Assembly: GCA_019119595.1 (NCBI GenBank)
Contig: DWWS01000066.1
Coordinates: 1-64,000 of the forward strand
Length of the DNA stretch: 64,000 bases
DNA from: Candidatus Eisenbergiella merdavium
GTDB taxonomy: Bacteria; Bacillota; Clostridia; Lachnospirales; Lachnospiraceae
Reading direction: 5' to 3'
The translations under genes and the position numbers were made by a program. How positions within the stretch are numbered: position 1 is the first letter of the stretch; each line of letters starts with the position of its first letter. This document shows positions 33,427 through 42,900 of the stretch, piece after piece. The notes below the pieces were generated by a model. The model did not search any database and was not told where the DNA came from. It saw only the letters and a program-made list of their open reading frames with translations.

Positions 33427-36225
33427 ATGATTTATAGAAAAATATCAGATATAAAATCTCATTATGATGTGGGAATATATGGTTGGTGGTGCCATGAAAA
33501 TTTTGGAGGATGTTTAACCTATTTTGCCTTGGAAAAAGCGTTAAAAAAAAGGGGCTATTCTGTTCTGATGATTCAGGAGGCCAAAGGGCTTCCTGGTAGA
33601 TATATAATTCCTGAAACATGTATTTCTATGAGCTTTGCCAGGGAAAATTATGATTGTTCTCCACAGGTAGATGTAAAGGATTTGGATAAATTTAATGATA
33701 TTTGCGATTCCTTTATAATAGGAGGTGATCAAGTATGGAATAATTATATTCAATTTGTAAAAGAGGATTGCTTCCTTAACTTTGTTGATGAAAATAAAAC
33801 AAAATTATCTTATTCTTCATCATTTGGAACTGCGAAACACAATCCGCCTAAAGCTTTTATTGATATAGCTAAGCCTTTATTGAAAAGATTTGATCATATC
33901 TTTGTTCGTGAAGATTACGCTGTAGGATTAGCAAAAAAAATTTATGATGTTGATGCAACTCAAGTAATAGATGCCGTCTTCTTGTTAGACAAAAAAGATT
34001 ATATTGAAGTTGCTCAAGATATTGACTTTATTTTCCCTACAAAATTTCTTTTTGCATTTATTCTTAATCCTACAGTAGAAAAAAGACGTCAAATTGAAGC
34101 TATTGCTGAAAAGTTAAAGCTGGAAGTGATTTGCTGCCCTGATGCCGCGTCTGCTTTCCATAAGGATTTCGAAGCAATATTTTCTGGAATGAAAATCCTT
34201 AAACCATTAAGTGTAAGTAATTTTATTCAGGCATATAACAATGCCCATTATATTGTAACAGACTCATTTCATGGAATGTGCATGAGTTTTATTTTTAGAA
34301 AAAGCTTTAATGTATATTACAATGAGCAACGTGGAGCAGATAGATTTATATCATTAATGAAAACACTCGGATTACAAACAAGAAGAATACTTGAAAATGA
34401 TTCAGTTGATTCAATAAAGCATAAAGATAACATCGGTTTTAATATTGACTGGAATATTGCAGAAGCTAATATTGAAAAAATAAAAAGAGAATCGTTATTG
34501 TTGCTAGACAATGCTTTATTAAAACGTCGTAAGGAAGATATACGTTTTCCCAGTATGTACAATACATTCACTGATCTTATAAGCATAGAAAAACTACACA
34601 ACAATCGCGATTTTAAAAATATAAGAATACTGGCAACGTTACTTCGGGATTATGGAATAAAGCATGTCGTATTATCTCCGGGAGGAAGGGACGTGCCGCT
34701 CATACGTATGTTTGAAAATAATGCGGATCAGTTTATTCTGCATCGCGTTACGGACGAGAGAAGCGCGGCTTATTATGCTATGGGAATTGCAACCCAATTA
34801 AGGCAGCCTGTTGTATGCGTTTGTACAAGCGGAACTGCCGCAAGCAACTTCCTTCCCGCAGTAACCGAAGCTTACTATACCGGAATTCCGCTTATTTTAG
34901 TTACGGCAGACAGGTATGCTGTCTATTTAAACCATGGAGAGGATCAAACGATACCGCAGAAGCATATCTATTCAGATGTGGTTAAAATGGAAGTGTCACT
35001 CCCGGAATCGGATGGATGGAGAAGTGATTATCAGGCAAGAAGGGATGTGGCTTCCTGTATCCTGGAATCAACGCACAATGGATTTGGACCAGTGCATATA
35101 AATGTTCCTGTTGATAACATTTCCATAGGTGCCGATATCCCAAGAAATTATTGGAGCCTTTTGCCGTATATTTATCCTCACATTCTCAGAGCGAGCTTTA
35201 ATAATGGCCAGACTGACATGAAAAGATGGGTGGATTCACTTCGTAAATCAAATAAAATCCTGATTGTATATGGCCAAAATGTTATGCCTGATGAGAGGCA
35301 AAAAAATAATATACAAAAATTTGCTTCAAAGTATAATTGTGTGATCGTGACTGACCCGATTTCGAATCTTCATGGAAAATATACTTTAATGCCGCACAAT
35401 ATGCTTCAGTCGATTTCTCAGGATACGTTTAACAATGAACTGTCTCCTGATATATTAATTACAGTGGGCGGAAAACGTCTGATGAACGATCCACTCACAT
35501 TTAAAGTGCGCAGCGGTCCCGGCAATATCAGACATTGGCAGGTAACGCCGGACGGAAAGATAAAAGACTTTTATTTCCGATTAACTTCCGTTATCGAATC
35601 TACAGAGGATTACTTCTTCGAATGGTTTGCTGATAATGCGGGTGATATAGTGAACAATGGAGTTTTCTATGAAAAGTGGAGAGCTTTGAATGAAAAATAT
35701 TCTTCTCCGGAAATAACAAGATTCAATTCTCTCTATATACAAAGTAAATTTCTTCCGGCAATTCCCGGGGGCTCAATTCTGCATCTGGGCGTAGGACAGT
35801 CATTTATCGAATGTCGCAGATTTAAAATAGATGACTCTGTCGAAGTTTACTGTAACATGGGGACAAACGGTATTGATGGTTGTACGTCAACTTTTATGGG
35901 ACAATGCGCCGTTGTTGATAACAAGTTATGTTTTCTTCTTGTAGGAGATTTATCTTTCTTTTACGATATGAACAGTATTTGGAATAAACCTCTTAAGAAA
36001 AATATGAGAATACTGCTTGTAAATAATAATGGAACAGGACTTTTAAGAGGACACAATCTCAGCGCGGTATCTTCTGTACACAATACTTCTGCTGAAGGCT
36101 GGGTAAGATCAACGGGCTTTGATTATATATCGGCTCATACAAAAGAGGAATATGAACAGAAACTAAAGTATTTTTTAAGTAATGAACCGGAAAAGGCATT
36201 GTTTTTTGAAGTATTCTGTGAGTAA
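33427..36225 (+). CDS. Fusion of polysaccharide pyruvyltransferase and MenD-like ThDP-dependent enzyme
   Basis: 932 residues in one frame. Residues 1 to ~385 are a polysaccharide pyruvyltransferase (PF04230): GIYGWWCHENFGGCLTYFAL, SFIIGGDQVWNNYIQ, and VTDSFHGMCMSFIFRKSF. From ~395 a MenD-type protein begins: LLRDYGIKHVVLSPGGRDVPL, HRVTDERSAAYYAMGIA (Glu444 as the ThDP-activating acid), VCTSGTAASNFLPAVTEAYY, and the C-terminal cofactor motif GDLSFFYDMN...VNNN (~840-868). MenD itself makes menaquinone, but no other men gene is near. Pyruvyltransferase plus a ThDP enzyme plus the SDR downstream suggests making or attaching an unusual acyl or keto branch on a glycan; that is inference. The first part is more AT-rich than the second. 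Confidence 0.82.
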   Translation: MIYRKISDIKSHYDVGIYGWWCHENFGGCLTYFALEKALKKRGYSVLMIQEAKGLPGRYIIPETCISMSFARENYDCSPQVDVKDLDKFNDICDSFIIGGDQVWNNYIQFVKEDCFLNFVDENKTKLSYSSSFGTAKHNPPKAFIDIAKPLLKRFDHIFVREDYAVGLAKKIYDVDATQVIDAVFLLDKKDYIEVAQDIDFIFPTKFLFAFILNPTVEKRRQIEAIAEKLKLEVICCPDAASAFHKDFEAIFSGMKILKPLSVSNFIQAYNNAHYIVTDSFHGMCMSFIFRKSFNVYYNEQRGADRFISLMKTLGLQTRRILENDSVDSIKHKDNIGFNIDWNIAEANIEKIKRESLLLLDNALLKRRKEDIRFPSMYNTFTDLISIEKLHNNRDFKNIRILATLLRDYGIKHVVLSPGGRDVPLIRMFENNADQFILHRVTDERSAAYYAMGIATQLRQPVVCVCTSGTAASNFLPAVTEAYYTGIPLILVTADRYAVYLNHGEDQTIPQKHIYSDVVKMEVSLPESDGWRSDYQARRDVASCILESTHNGFGPVHINVPVDNISIGADIPRNYWSLLPYIYPHILRASFNNGQTDMKRWVDSLRKSNKILIVYGQNVMPDERQKNNIQKFASKYNCVIVTDPISNLHGKYTLMPHNMLQSISQDTFNNELSPDILITVGGKRLMNDPLTFKVRSGPGNIRHWQVTPDGKIKDFYFRLTSVIESTEDYFFEWFADNAGDIVNNGVFYEKWRALNEKYSSPEITRFNSLYIQSKFLPAIPGGSILHLGVGQSFIECRRFKIDDSVEVYCNMGTNGIDGCTSTFMGQCAVVDNKLCFLLVGDLSFFYDMNSIWNKPLKKNMRILLVNNNGTGLLRGHNLSAVSSVHNTSAEGWVRSTGFDYISAHTKEEYEQKLKYFLSNEPEKALFFEVFCE

Positions 36226-36231
36226 TATGAT

Positions 36232-37026
36232 ATGAATGTATATTTAAAACCTAAAAATATAGTGATAATTGGCGGCGCAAGCGGCATCGGTTTTGCAGCC
36301 GCCGATAGATTGCTTGAAGCAGGCGCTTCGAATATAATTCTTGCATCCAGAAATCCGCAAAAACTGAAAGAAGCACAATCCTCCCTTAAAATGAAAGCTG
36401 GAAAAGGGCAGGGAATCAGTACCTATATATTTGATATTCAAAATGTATAGAGTCACAATTCCATGATTGATGACGTACAAAAGCTGATAGGGGCGGATCA
36501 TCCTCTGGATGGCCTTGTAATTTCAAGCGGTATCAATTTTGACGGCTCCAACTGGAAGGGCTTCAATATTTCTGAAACAGACTGGGACAATGTGATGAAC
36601 GTAAATCTCAAAGGGGCATTTTTCCTTATTCGTAATTTTGCAAACTATCTTCATGCCAATAACAGAAAAGGGAATATATGCGTCGTGTCGTCTATCAGTG
36701 CACACAGAGATTTATTGTCGGTATATCAGGTTACAAAAAATGCTTTATCCAGGATCGTACACACATATGGAAAATATTTGTGTGAAAGAGGAGTCGTATT
36801 GAATTGTGTGGAGCCAGGAGTTGTCAACACTGATATGATGCCTTTTCTGAAGGATTATACAGATGGTATACGTCCTGGAAAGCCCTGGAACGATTCATCC
36901 ATAAAAAGAATCATTCGCCCGGAGGAGATAGCAGAAATTATATATCTGTTGATGTCAAATTTAGGAGAAGTTCTGTCGGGAAGCTGTATTTTGTGCGGTG
37001 GAGGAACAAAAGCTCTTTTCCCATAA
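36232..37026 (+). pseudogene. Short-chain dehydrogenase/reductase interrupted by an in-frame TAG
   Basis: Codons 1-72 encode the Rossmann start (VIIGGASGIGFAAADRLLEAG). A TAG at 36448-36450 stops the frame. The same frame continues (SHNSMIDDVQKL) to 37026 with GLVISSGINFDG, NVNLKGAFFLI, the catalytic Ser in VVSSISAH, YQVTK, and a classical end (VLSGSCILCGGG). Without the stop it would be a normal SDR of ~264 residues, so a single nonsense change (for example from CAG) or a sequencing error is likely. ATG at 36463 could start a fragment, but it would lack the NAD(P) motif. It follows the MenD-like gene by six bases, suggesting joint function. Confidence 0.85.
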
Positions 37027-37063
37027 AATACAAGAATTGCATACATTTTGTAAAGGAGAAGAC

Positions 37064-38179
37064 ATGAAATACGATTACCTCATCATCGGAGCCGGCCTTT
37101 TTGGTTCGGTCTTCGCCCGCGAGGCGCACCAGCGCGGCAAGTCGGTCCTCGTCATAGACCGCCGTCCCCATATCGCCGGGAACATTTATACAGAAAATGT
37201 AGAAGGCATCCAGGTGCACCGCTACGGAGCCCATATTTTCCATACCAGCAATAAAAATGTCTGGGACTATGTCCAGCAATTTGCCGAGTTCAACCGCTAC
37301 ACCAACGCGCCCGTCGCCCGTTACCGGGACGAGCTGTACAACATGCCCTTCAACATGAATACCTTTCACCAGATGTGGGGCGTCGTTACGCCACAGGAGG
37401 CGAAGGCAAAGATCGAGGAGCAGATCCGGGAGGCCGGGATCAAAGAACCGCAGAATCTGGAGGAGCAGGCCCTCAGCCTGGTGGGCCGCGATATCTATGA
37501 AAAGCTGGTAAAGGGCTACACGGAGAAACAATGGGGAAGGCGTGCGACGCAGCTGCCCGCCTTCATCATCCGCAGGCTTCCCGTCCGCCTGACCTACGAC
37601 AACAATTATTTCAATGACAAATATCAGGGAATCCCCGTGGGCGGCTACACCAAAATGGTGGAGGCCATGCTGGAGGGCGTAGAGGTACGCCTGAATACGG
37701 ACTTTTTTGACGACCGGAAGAGCTTTGAGCAGATGGCGGAAAAAATTGTTTTCACCGGAAACATAGACCGGTACTTTAATTTCTGCGAAGGGGCCTTGGA
37801 ATATCGCAGTCTTCGTTTTGAGACGGAAACGCTGGGTATGGAAAATTATCAGGGAAACGCGGTGGTGAATTATACGGAATATGAAATTCCTTATACCCGG
37901 ATCATCGAGCACAAGCATTTTGAATTTGGCTGCCAGGGCGGCCCGGCGTCTGCCAAAACGGTCATCACCAGAGAATATCCGGCCGGATGGAAAATGGGAG
38001 ACGAACCCTATTATCCGATCAACGATGAGAAAAACAACGAGCTGTACGCCAGATACGCCCATCTGGCGGAGGGCTGCCCGAACGTGATCTTTGGAGGCCG
38101 GCTGGGGAAATACCGCTACTATGACATGCATCAGGTCATTGAAGAAGCGCTTGCCTGTGTCAGAGCCGAACTGGGGTAA
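37064..38179 (+). CDS. glf: UDP-galactopyranose mutase
   Basis: 371 residues from MKYDYLIIGAGLFGSVFAREA (AAGGAGAAGAC upstream), an FAD-binding GxGxxG start. RRPHIAGNIYTENVEGIQVHRYGAHIFHTSNKNVWDYV (in parts), YTEKQWGRRATQLP, IPVGGYTKMVEAML, and FGGRLGKYRYYDMHQVI are diagnostic. It interconverts UDP-Galp and UDP-Galf, supplying the donor for the GlfT2-like enzyme in the same locus. Base composition returns to GC-rich exactly here, so the gene belongs to the backbone while its neighbours upstream are imported. A terminator follows at 38288. Confidence 0.95.
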   Translation: MKYDYLIIGAGLFGSVFAREAHQRGKSVLVIDRRPHIAGNIYTENVEGIQVHRYGAHIFHTSNKNVWDYVQQFAEFNRYTNAPVARYRDELYNMPFNMNTFHQMWGVVTPQEAKAKIEEQIREAGIKEPQNLEEQALSLVGRDIYEKLVKGYTEKQWGRRATQLPAFIIRRLPVRLTYDNNYFNDKYQGIPVGGYTKMVEAMLEGVEVRLNTDFFDDRKSFEQMAEKIVFTGNIDRYFNFCEGALEYRSLRFETETLGMENYQGNAVVNYTEYEIPYTRIIEHKHFEFGCQGGPASAKTVITREYPAGWKMGDEPYYPINDEKNNELYARYAHLAEGCPNVIFGGRLGKYRYYDMHQVIEEALACVRAELG

Positions 38180-38287
38180 CGAAGAAAAAGAACGGATGAA
38201 AACAGCAGCGAGTACCAAAAGAAAAAAAGCAATCCTTCCCGGCCTGTTCCGTCTCCTGTTCCTTCTTGCATATTTTCACCTCTTTTT

Positions 38288-38324
38288 GACCGAACGATCT
38301 TACACAGCCGTCCGGTCTTTTTTT
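38288..38324 (+). terminator. Terminator of the polysaccharide locus
   Basis: GACCG-A-ACG pairs with CGT-C-CGGTC (8 bp with one mismatch) and is followed by seven T. Confidence 0.75.
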
Positions 38325-38326
38325 AA

Positions 38327-38355
38327 TGGGCAAAAAGCCATTTCTGTGTTATACT
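38327..38355 (+). promoter_or_regulatory. Promoter of the cytidylate-kinase-like operon
   Basis: TGGGCA (-35, weak), 17-base spacer, TATACT (-10, 38350-38355), directly after the terminator. Confidence 0.55.
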
Positions 38356-38388
38356 ACCGTCATGGGAACAGATAGGAGGGATGTACAT

Positions 38389-38874
38389 ATGAAACTGGTA
38401 ATCACCATGAGCCGGAAATATGGGACGGGAGCGAGCATCATTGCGAAGGAGCTTTCCGAAAGGCTGAATATTCCCGTTTATGACAAGGCTTATATTGAGG
38501 AGCAGCTCAGTGGCCGCAGGTATGAAAACGAGGCGGAGGCGATCAGAAAGCTTTCCTCGCAGCCCTGCATCATCCTCGGGCGCTGCGCATCTGACATTCT
38601 GAAGGGGAGGCCGGATGTTTTCAATATCTTCATCCGGGCAGACAAGGAGGACAGGATCCGGCGGATCATGAGCAGGGACGGCCTGAACTATGAGCAGGCC
38701 AGGGAAAAGGTGGAGCGTACGGACGAAAGGCGCGCGTCCTATTATTATGATCATACGGGAAAGACCTGGGGAGATGTGAACGACTATCATATGATCCTGG
38801 ACACTTCTGAGCTTGGCGTGGAAAACTGCGCGGATATCCTGATGCGATATTTTAAGAAGCTTGAATATATTTAA
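38389..38874 (+). CDS. Cytidylate kinase-like family protein
   Basis: 161 residues from MKLVITMSRKYGTGASIIAKELSERL (AGGAGGGATG upstream). The P-loop-like start SRKYGTGASII, CIILGRCASDIL and IFIRADKEDRIRRIMSRDGLNYEQAREKVERTDERRASYYY fit PF13189 proteins, related to cytidylate kinase but usually without proven CMP activity. It is shorter than Cmk (~220) and lacks the CMP-binding insert. Cytoplasmic. Its real substrate is unknown; it is first in an operon with the aldo/keto reductase and fkp. Confidence 0.8.
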   Translation: MKLVITMSRKYGTGASIIAKELSERLNIPVYDKAYIEEQLSGRRYENEAEAIRKLSSQPCIILGRCASDILKGRPDVFNIFIRADKEDRIRRIMSRDGLNYEQAREKVERTDERRASYYYDHTGKTWGDVNDYHMILDTSELGVENCADILMRYFKKLEYI

Positions 38875-38879
38875 TTAGC

Positions 38880-38906
38880 GCCGTCTGAGACGGCAGAACA
38901 GGAGGA
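38880..38906 (+). promoter_or_regulatory. Short hairpin directly before a ribosome binding site
   Basis: GCCGTC-TGA-GACGGC (38880-38894) followed by AGAACAGGAGGA; same arrangement as 6955 and 52174. Confidence 0.55.
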
Positions 38907-38914
38907 GACTGAAA

Positions 38915-39910
38915 ATGAACTACACAGCAGATGCAAAGAGATATGAGACCATGGCCTATCATCGGTGCGGAAACAGCGGCCTGAAGCTTCCGGAGCTTTC
39001 GCTGGGACTCTGGCACAATTTTGGAGATACCTCGGTTTATGAAAATATGAAGCAGCTCATCTTCACAGCGTTTGACAACGGGATCACCCATTTTGATCTG
39101 GCGAACAACTACGGACCTGCTTACGGAAGCGCGGAGCGCAATTTCGGAAAGATCCTGAAGGAGGAGCTTGGGCGCTACCGGGACGAGCTTCTGATCAGCA
39201 CGAAGGCGGGTTATGATATGTGGGAGGGCCCTTACGGGAACTGGGGGAGCAGAAAATATCTGCTTGCCAGCCTGGATCAGAGCTTAAAGCGCATGGGGCT
39301 TGAATATGTGGATATTTACTATCATCACAGAATGGATCCGGAGACTCCCCTGGAGGAAACCATGGGCGCGCTGGATCAGGCGGTAAAGAGCGGCAAGGCG
39401 CTGTATGCGGGCCTTTCCAATTATGACGGGCCTACCATGGAAAGGGCGTGTCATATCCTGGATGAACTGAAATGCCCCTTCGTCATCAATCAGAATTCCT
39501 ACAACATCTTTAACCGGACCATTGAGAATAACGGCCTGAAGGACGCGGCGGAAAGAGAGAGGAAAGGCATCATTTCCTTCAGCCCTCTGGCGCAGGGAAT
39601 GCTGACAGACCGCTATCTGAACGGTATTCCGCAGGACAGCCGTGTTCGGACGGACGGCCGTTTCCTGAAGGAGGGAAATCTGACGGAGGACAGGCTGAAC
39701 CAGATCCGTGCTCTGAATGAGATTGCTTCGGCGCGCGGGGAAAAGCTGTCTCAGATGGCTCTGAAATGGATCCTGCGCGACGGCGTGGTGACCAGCGTGC
39801 TGATCGGAGCGTCGAAGCCGCAGCAGATCCTGGATAACCTGAAGGTATTAGAGAGCGCGCCGTTTACGGATGAGGAGCTGAAGCGGATCGACGAGATTTC
39901 CCTGGACTAA
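38915..39910 (+). CDS. Aldo/keto reductase (L-glyceraldehyde 3-phosphate reductase type)
   Basis: 331 residues. The aldo/keto reductase barrel is clear: MAYHRCGNSGLKLPELSLGLWHNFG, FDLANNYGPAYGSAE (Asp/Tyr of the catalytic tetrad), LLISTKAGYDMW (Lys), YVDIYYHHRMD (His), and SVLIGASKPQQILDNL near the NADPH site. The WEGPYGNWGSRKYL stretch is typical of YghZ/GprA enzymes, which reduce L-glyceraldehyde 3-phosphate and methylglyoxal with NADPH. Next to fkp, reduction of lactaldehyde from fucose breakdown is another possibility. Cytoplasmic. Confidence 0.88.
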   Translation: MNYTADAKRYETMAYHRCGNSGLKLPELSLGLWHNFGDTSVYENMKQLIFTAFDNGITHFDLANNYGPAYGSAERNFGKILKEELGRYRDELLISTKAGYDMWEGPYGNWGSRKYLLASLDQSLKRMGLEYVDIYYHHRMDPETPLEETMGALDQAVKSGKALYAGLSNYDGPTMERACHILDELKCPFVINQNSYNIFNRTIENNGLKDAAERERKGIISFSPLAQGMLTDRYLNGIPQDSRVRTDGRFLKEGNLTEDRLNQIRALNEIASARGEKLSQMALKWILRDGVVTSVLIGASKPQQILDNLKVLESAPFTDEELKRIDEISLD

Positions 39911-39939
39911 AATAAAAATTCCTTATATCAAAAAAAACG

Positions 39940-42900
39940 ATGATGGGGGACGGATCGTTGAATTTTAAGAAAATGAAAAATCTTTTTCTCAGGCAGTCCT
40001 ATCTGGATTCCTGGACGGATTATGAGAGCAGCCTGAATAAACCCAGCTTTATCAAATGGGACTATCTGGTGCTGACCGCCTCCAACGAGGAGCAGGCGCG
40101 CACCTACAGAGAGCAGATTGATTACCGGCTGAAGCAGGGGCGGCTTCCGGCGGATACCCATTATGCGGTGCTGCCGGATCCGGACGGAAAGAGGGTAGGC
40201 TCCGGCGGGGCCACTCTGCATGTGCTTCAGTATATTGCCGGCCAGGAGCGGGAGAAGGGAAATGGCGGAGCAGCTTCGGAGGTTCTTCGGGAAAACGCCG
40301 GAACGAATCCCTTCCAGGGACTTCGCATCCTTGTCATCCATTCCGGCGGTGACAGCAAACGGGTCCCGCAATATTCCGCCTGCGGAAAGCTGTTTTCTCC
40401 GGTCCCCAGAGAGCTTCCAAACGGGTTTGGCTCCACGCTTTTTGATGAATTTATCATCGGTATGTCCGGCGTTCCCTCCCGTATTCCTGAAGGGATGCTG
40501 GTGCTTTCCGGGGATGTGCTGCTTTTGTTCAATCCGCTTCAGATTGATTTCAACACGAGGGGAGCGGCTGCCATTTCCATGAAGGAAAATGTGCAGACCG
40601 GCAAGGAGCACGGCGTATTCCTTAACGACGGCCATGACTACGTGGGCCAGTTTCTGCATAAGCAGAGCGAGGAGCGGCTCCGTTCCCTGGGCGCGGTAAA
40701 CGCGCACGGAAATGTGGATCTGGACACCGGAGCGGTGGTTCTTGGCACGGCTCTGCTTGAGGCGCTTTACGGACTGATCAGTACGGACGGTATGCCGGAT
40801 GCGGCCAAATTTCAGGAATTTGTCAACGAAAAGGCCCGCATCAGCTTTTACGGAGATTTTCTCTATCCTCTTGCCGGACAGTCCACGCTGGAGCAATATT
40901 ACAAAGAGGCTGCGGAGGGAGAGCTCAATGAAGAGCTGCTTAGCTGCCGCAGAAAGATCTGGGACGCGCTTCATGGCTTTTCCATGAAGCTGATCTGCCT
41001 GTCCCCGGCGGAGTTCATCCACTTTGGGACCACAGCGGAGCTGATGCGGCTGGTGACTCATGATGTGGACGATTATGAATTCCTAGACTGGAAAAAGCAG
41101 GTGGTTACCACGGCTCCGGCGGGAGCGGACTATGCCGCCCATAACAGCTACGTGGGAAAGCGGGCGCGCATTGGAAGCGGCGCTTATCTGGAAAACAGCT
41201 TTATTCTCGATGAATCCTGTGTGGGAGGCGGCAGCGTTGTTTCCGGCATCAAACTGAAAAACGCCGCTGTGCCGGAGAATGTGGTGCTTCATGGACTGAG
41301 GCTGCTGGACGGAAGATATGTAGCGCGCATTTACGGGGTGGAGGATAATCCAAAGGGGACGCTGGAGTCTCCTGAGGGAGCGGGCTTTCTTGGAAGCTCG
41401 CTGCAGGCATTTCTTTCTGAAAACGGCCTGAAAAAAGAAGATTTGTGGAATGAGAAACGGAGGGATGGGACAGAGCGGACACAGGAACATTCCCTCTGGA
41501 CCGCATGCCTGTATCCGGCCGCTTCTGATATGGAGGAGGCGGTGTGCTTCGCCCTTTTGACCGCAAAAATGGCGCACGGGGAGGCCTCTGAACAGGAGAT
41601 CAGATTATGGAGACAGGCCGAAAGGCTGAGCCTGCAGTCCAGCTTCAACCGGGCGGATGTCCTGGCGGCGGGAGTCTGGGAGAGAGAGCTGGAAAACAGG
41701 ATCCTGGCGAGCCGCTTTCTGTGGGAGCTTGAGGCCGGCGCGTACTACAGGGACGCGCTGAAGGCCTTCGGGACCCATGGCATCGACGGGGAAATTTTTT
41801 CTCTGCTGATGGAGGATGCGCAAAGCTCCGGTTTTTCCCTGAAGATTCGTATTTACTATGCCGTGGCTCAGTACATGAAAGAAAAGCGTTTATGCTTTGG
41901 AGAGACGGGTTACGACCGTGTGGAAGCGCTTTGTTTTGACACCATTCAGAAAACGATCTTTGATGATGCGGCGGCGCATCTTCCTGCGGCGGGAGGTTAT
42001 CGGATCACAAGAGAGTCTGTGGACGTTCAGCTTCCTGTGCGGGTGAACTGGGGCGGCGGCTGGACGGACACTCCGCCTCACTGCAACGAGCGGGGCGGCA
42101 CGGTGCTGAACGCCGCATGTAAGCTGAACGGCATTTTCCCCATCCAGATCCGGGTGGAAAAGCTCAGCGAGCCTCATGTGGAATTCGCAAGCACCGATAT
42201 CGGCGCCTCCGGACGGGCGGACAATGTGGAAGAGATTCAGGACTGCCATAACCCTTACGATCCTTTCGCCCTGCATAAGGCCGCCCTGATCGCCTGCGGA
42301 ATCATTCCTCTGAACAGCGGAGGGAATGGCGCAGAGAGCCTGCAGGAGATCTGTACCCGCCTTGGCGGCGGCATCCGGCTTTCCACCAGGGTGGTCGGAA
42401 TCCCGCAGGGCTCCGGCCTTGGCACCAGCAGCATCCTTTCCGGTGCCTGCGTGAAGGGACTGTTCCGTTTTCTGGGCAGAGAAGCTTCGGACGATGAGAT
42501 CTATGCCATTGTGCTCGCCATGGAGCAGATCATGAGCACGGGCGGCGGCTGGCAGGATCAGGTGGGCGGGCTCACGCCGGGGATCAAATTTATTACCACA
42601 AGGCCCGGCGTCCATCAGCAGATCCATGTGGAGCAGGTTCCCATTTCGGATGAGACGGCAAAGGAGCTGCAGGAGCGTTTTGCGCTGATCTATACCGGCC
42701 AGAGACGGCTTGCCAGAAATCTGCTTCGCGATGTGGTGGGCGGCTATCTGGGCGGAAGGCCACAGTCCATTGACGCGCTGGAAAAGATGCAGCAGGTGGC
42801 CGTGTTGATGCGCTTTGAGCTGGAGCGGGGGAATCTGGATGCCTTCGCTGAGCTTCTGAACCGCCACTGGGAGCTTTCCAGACAGCTGGATTCCGGTTCC

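Larger units (their letters stand above)
29580..37060. other. AT-rich block inside the polysaccharide locus
   Basis: Base composition shifts from GC-rich to clearly AT-rich near 29580, inside the GlfT2-like gene, and returns abruptly just before the mutase gene at 37064. Codon choice changes likewise (AAA, ATA, TTA and GAT dominate). No transposase, integrase or direct repeats were seen at the edges, so transfer by homologous recombination between serotype-like variants is the simplest reading. Confidence 0.8.

Noticed and set aside
33427-36225. menD of menaquinone synthesis
   Set aside because: No other men genes nearby and the domain is fused to a pyruvyltransferase inside a glycan locus.
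36938-38218. 426-codon minus-strand open frame
   Set aside because: Antisense to glf; no family motifs.
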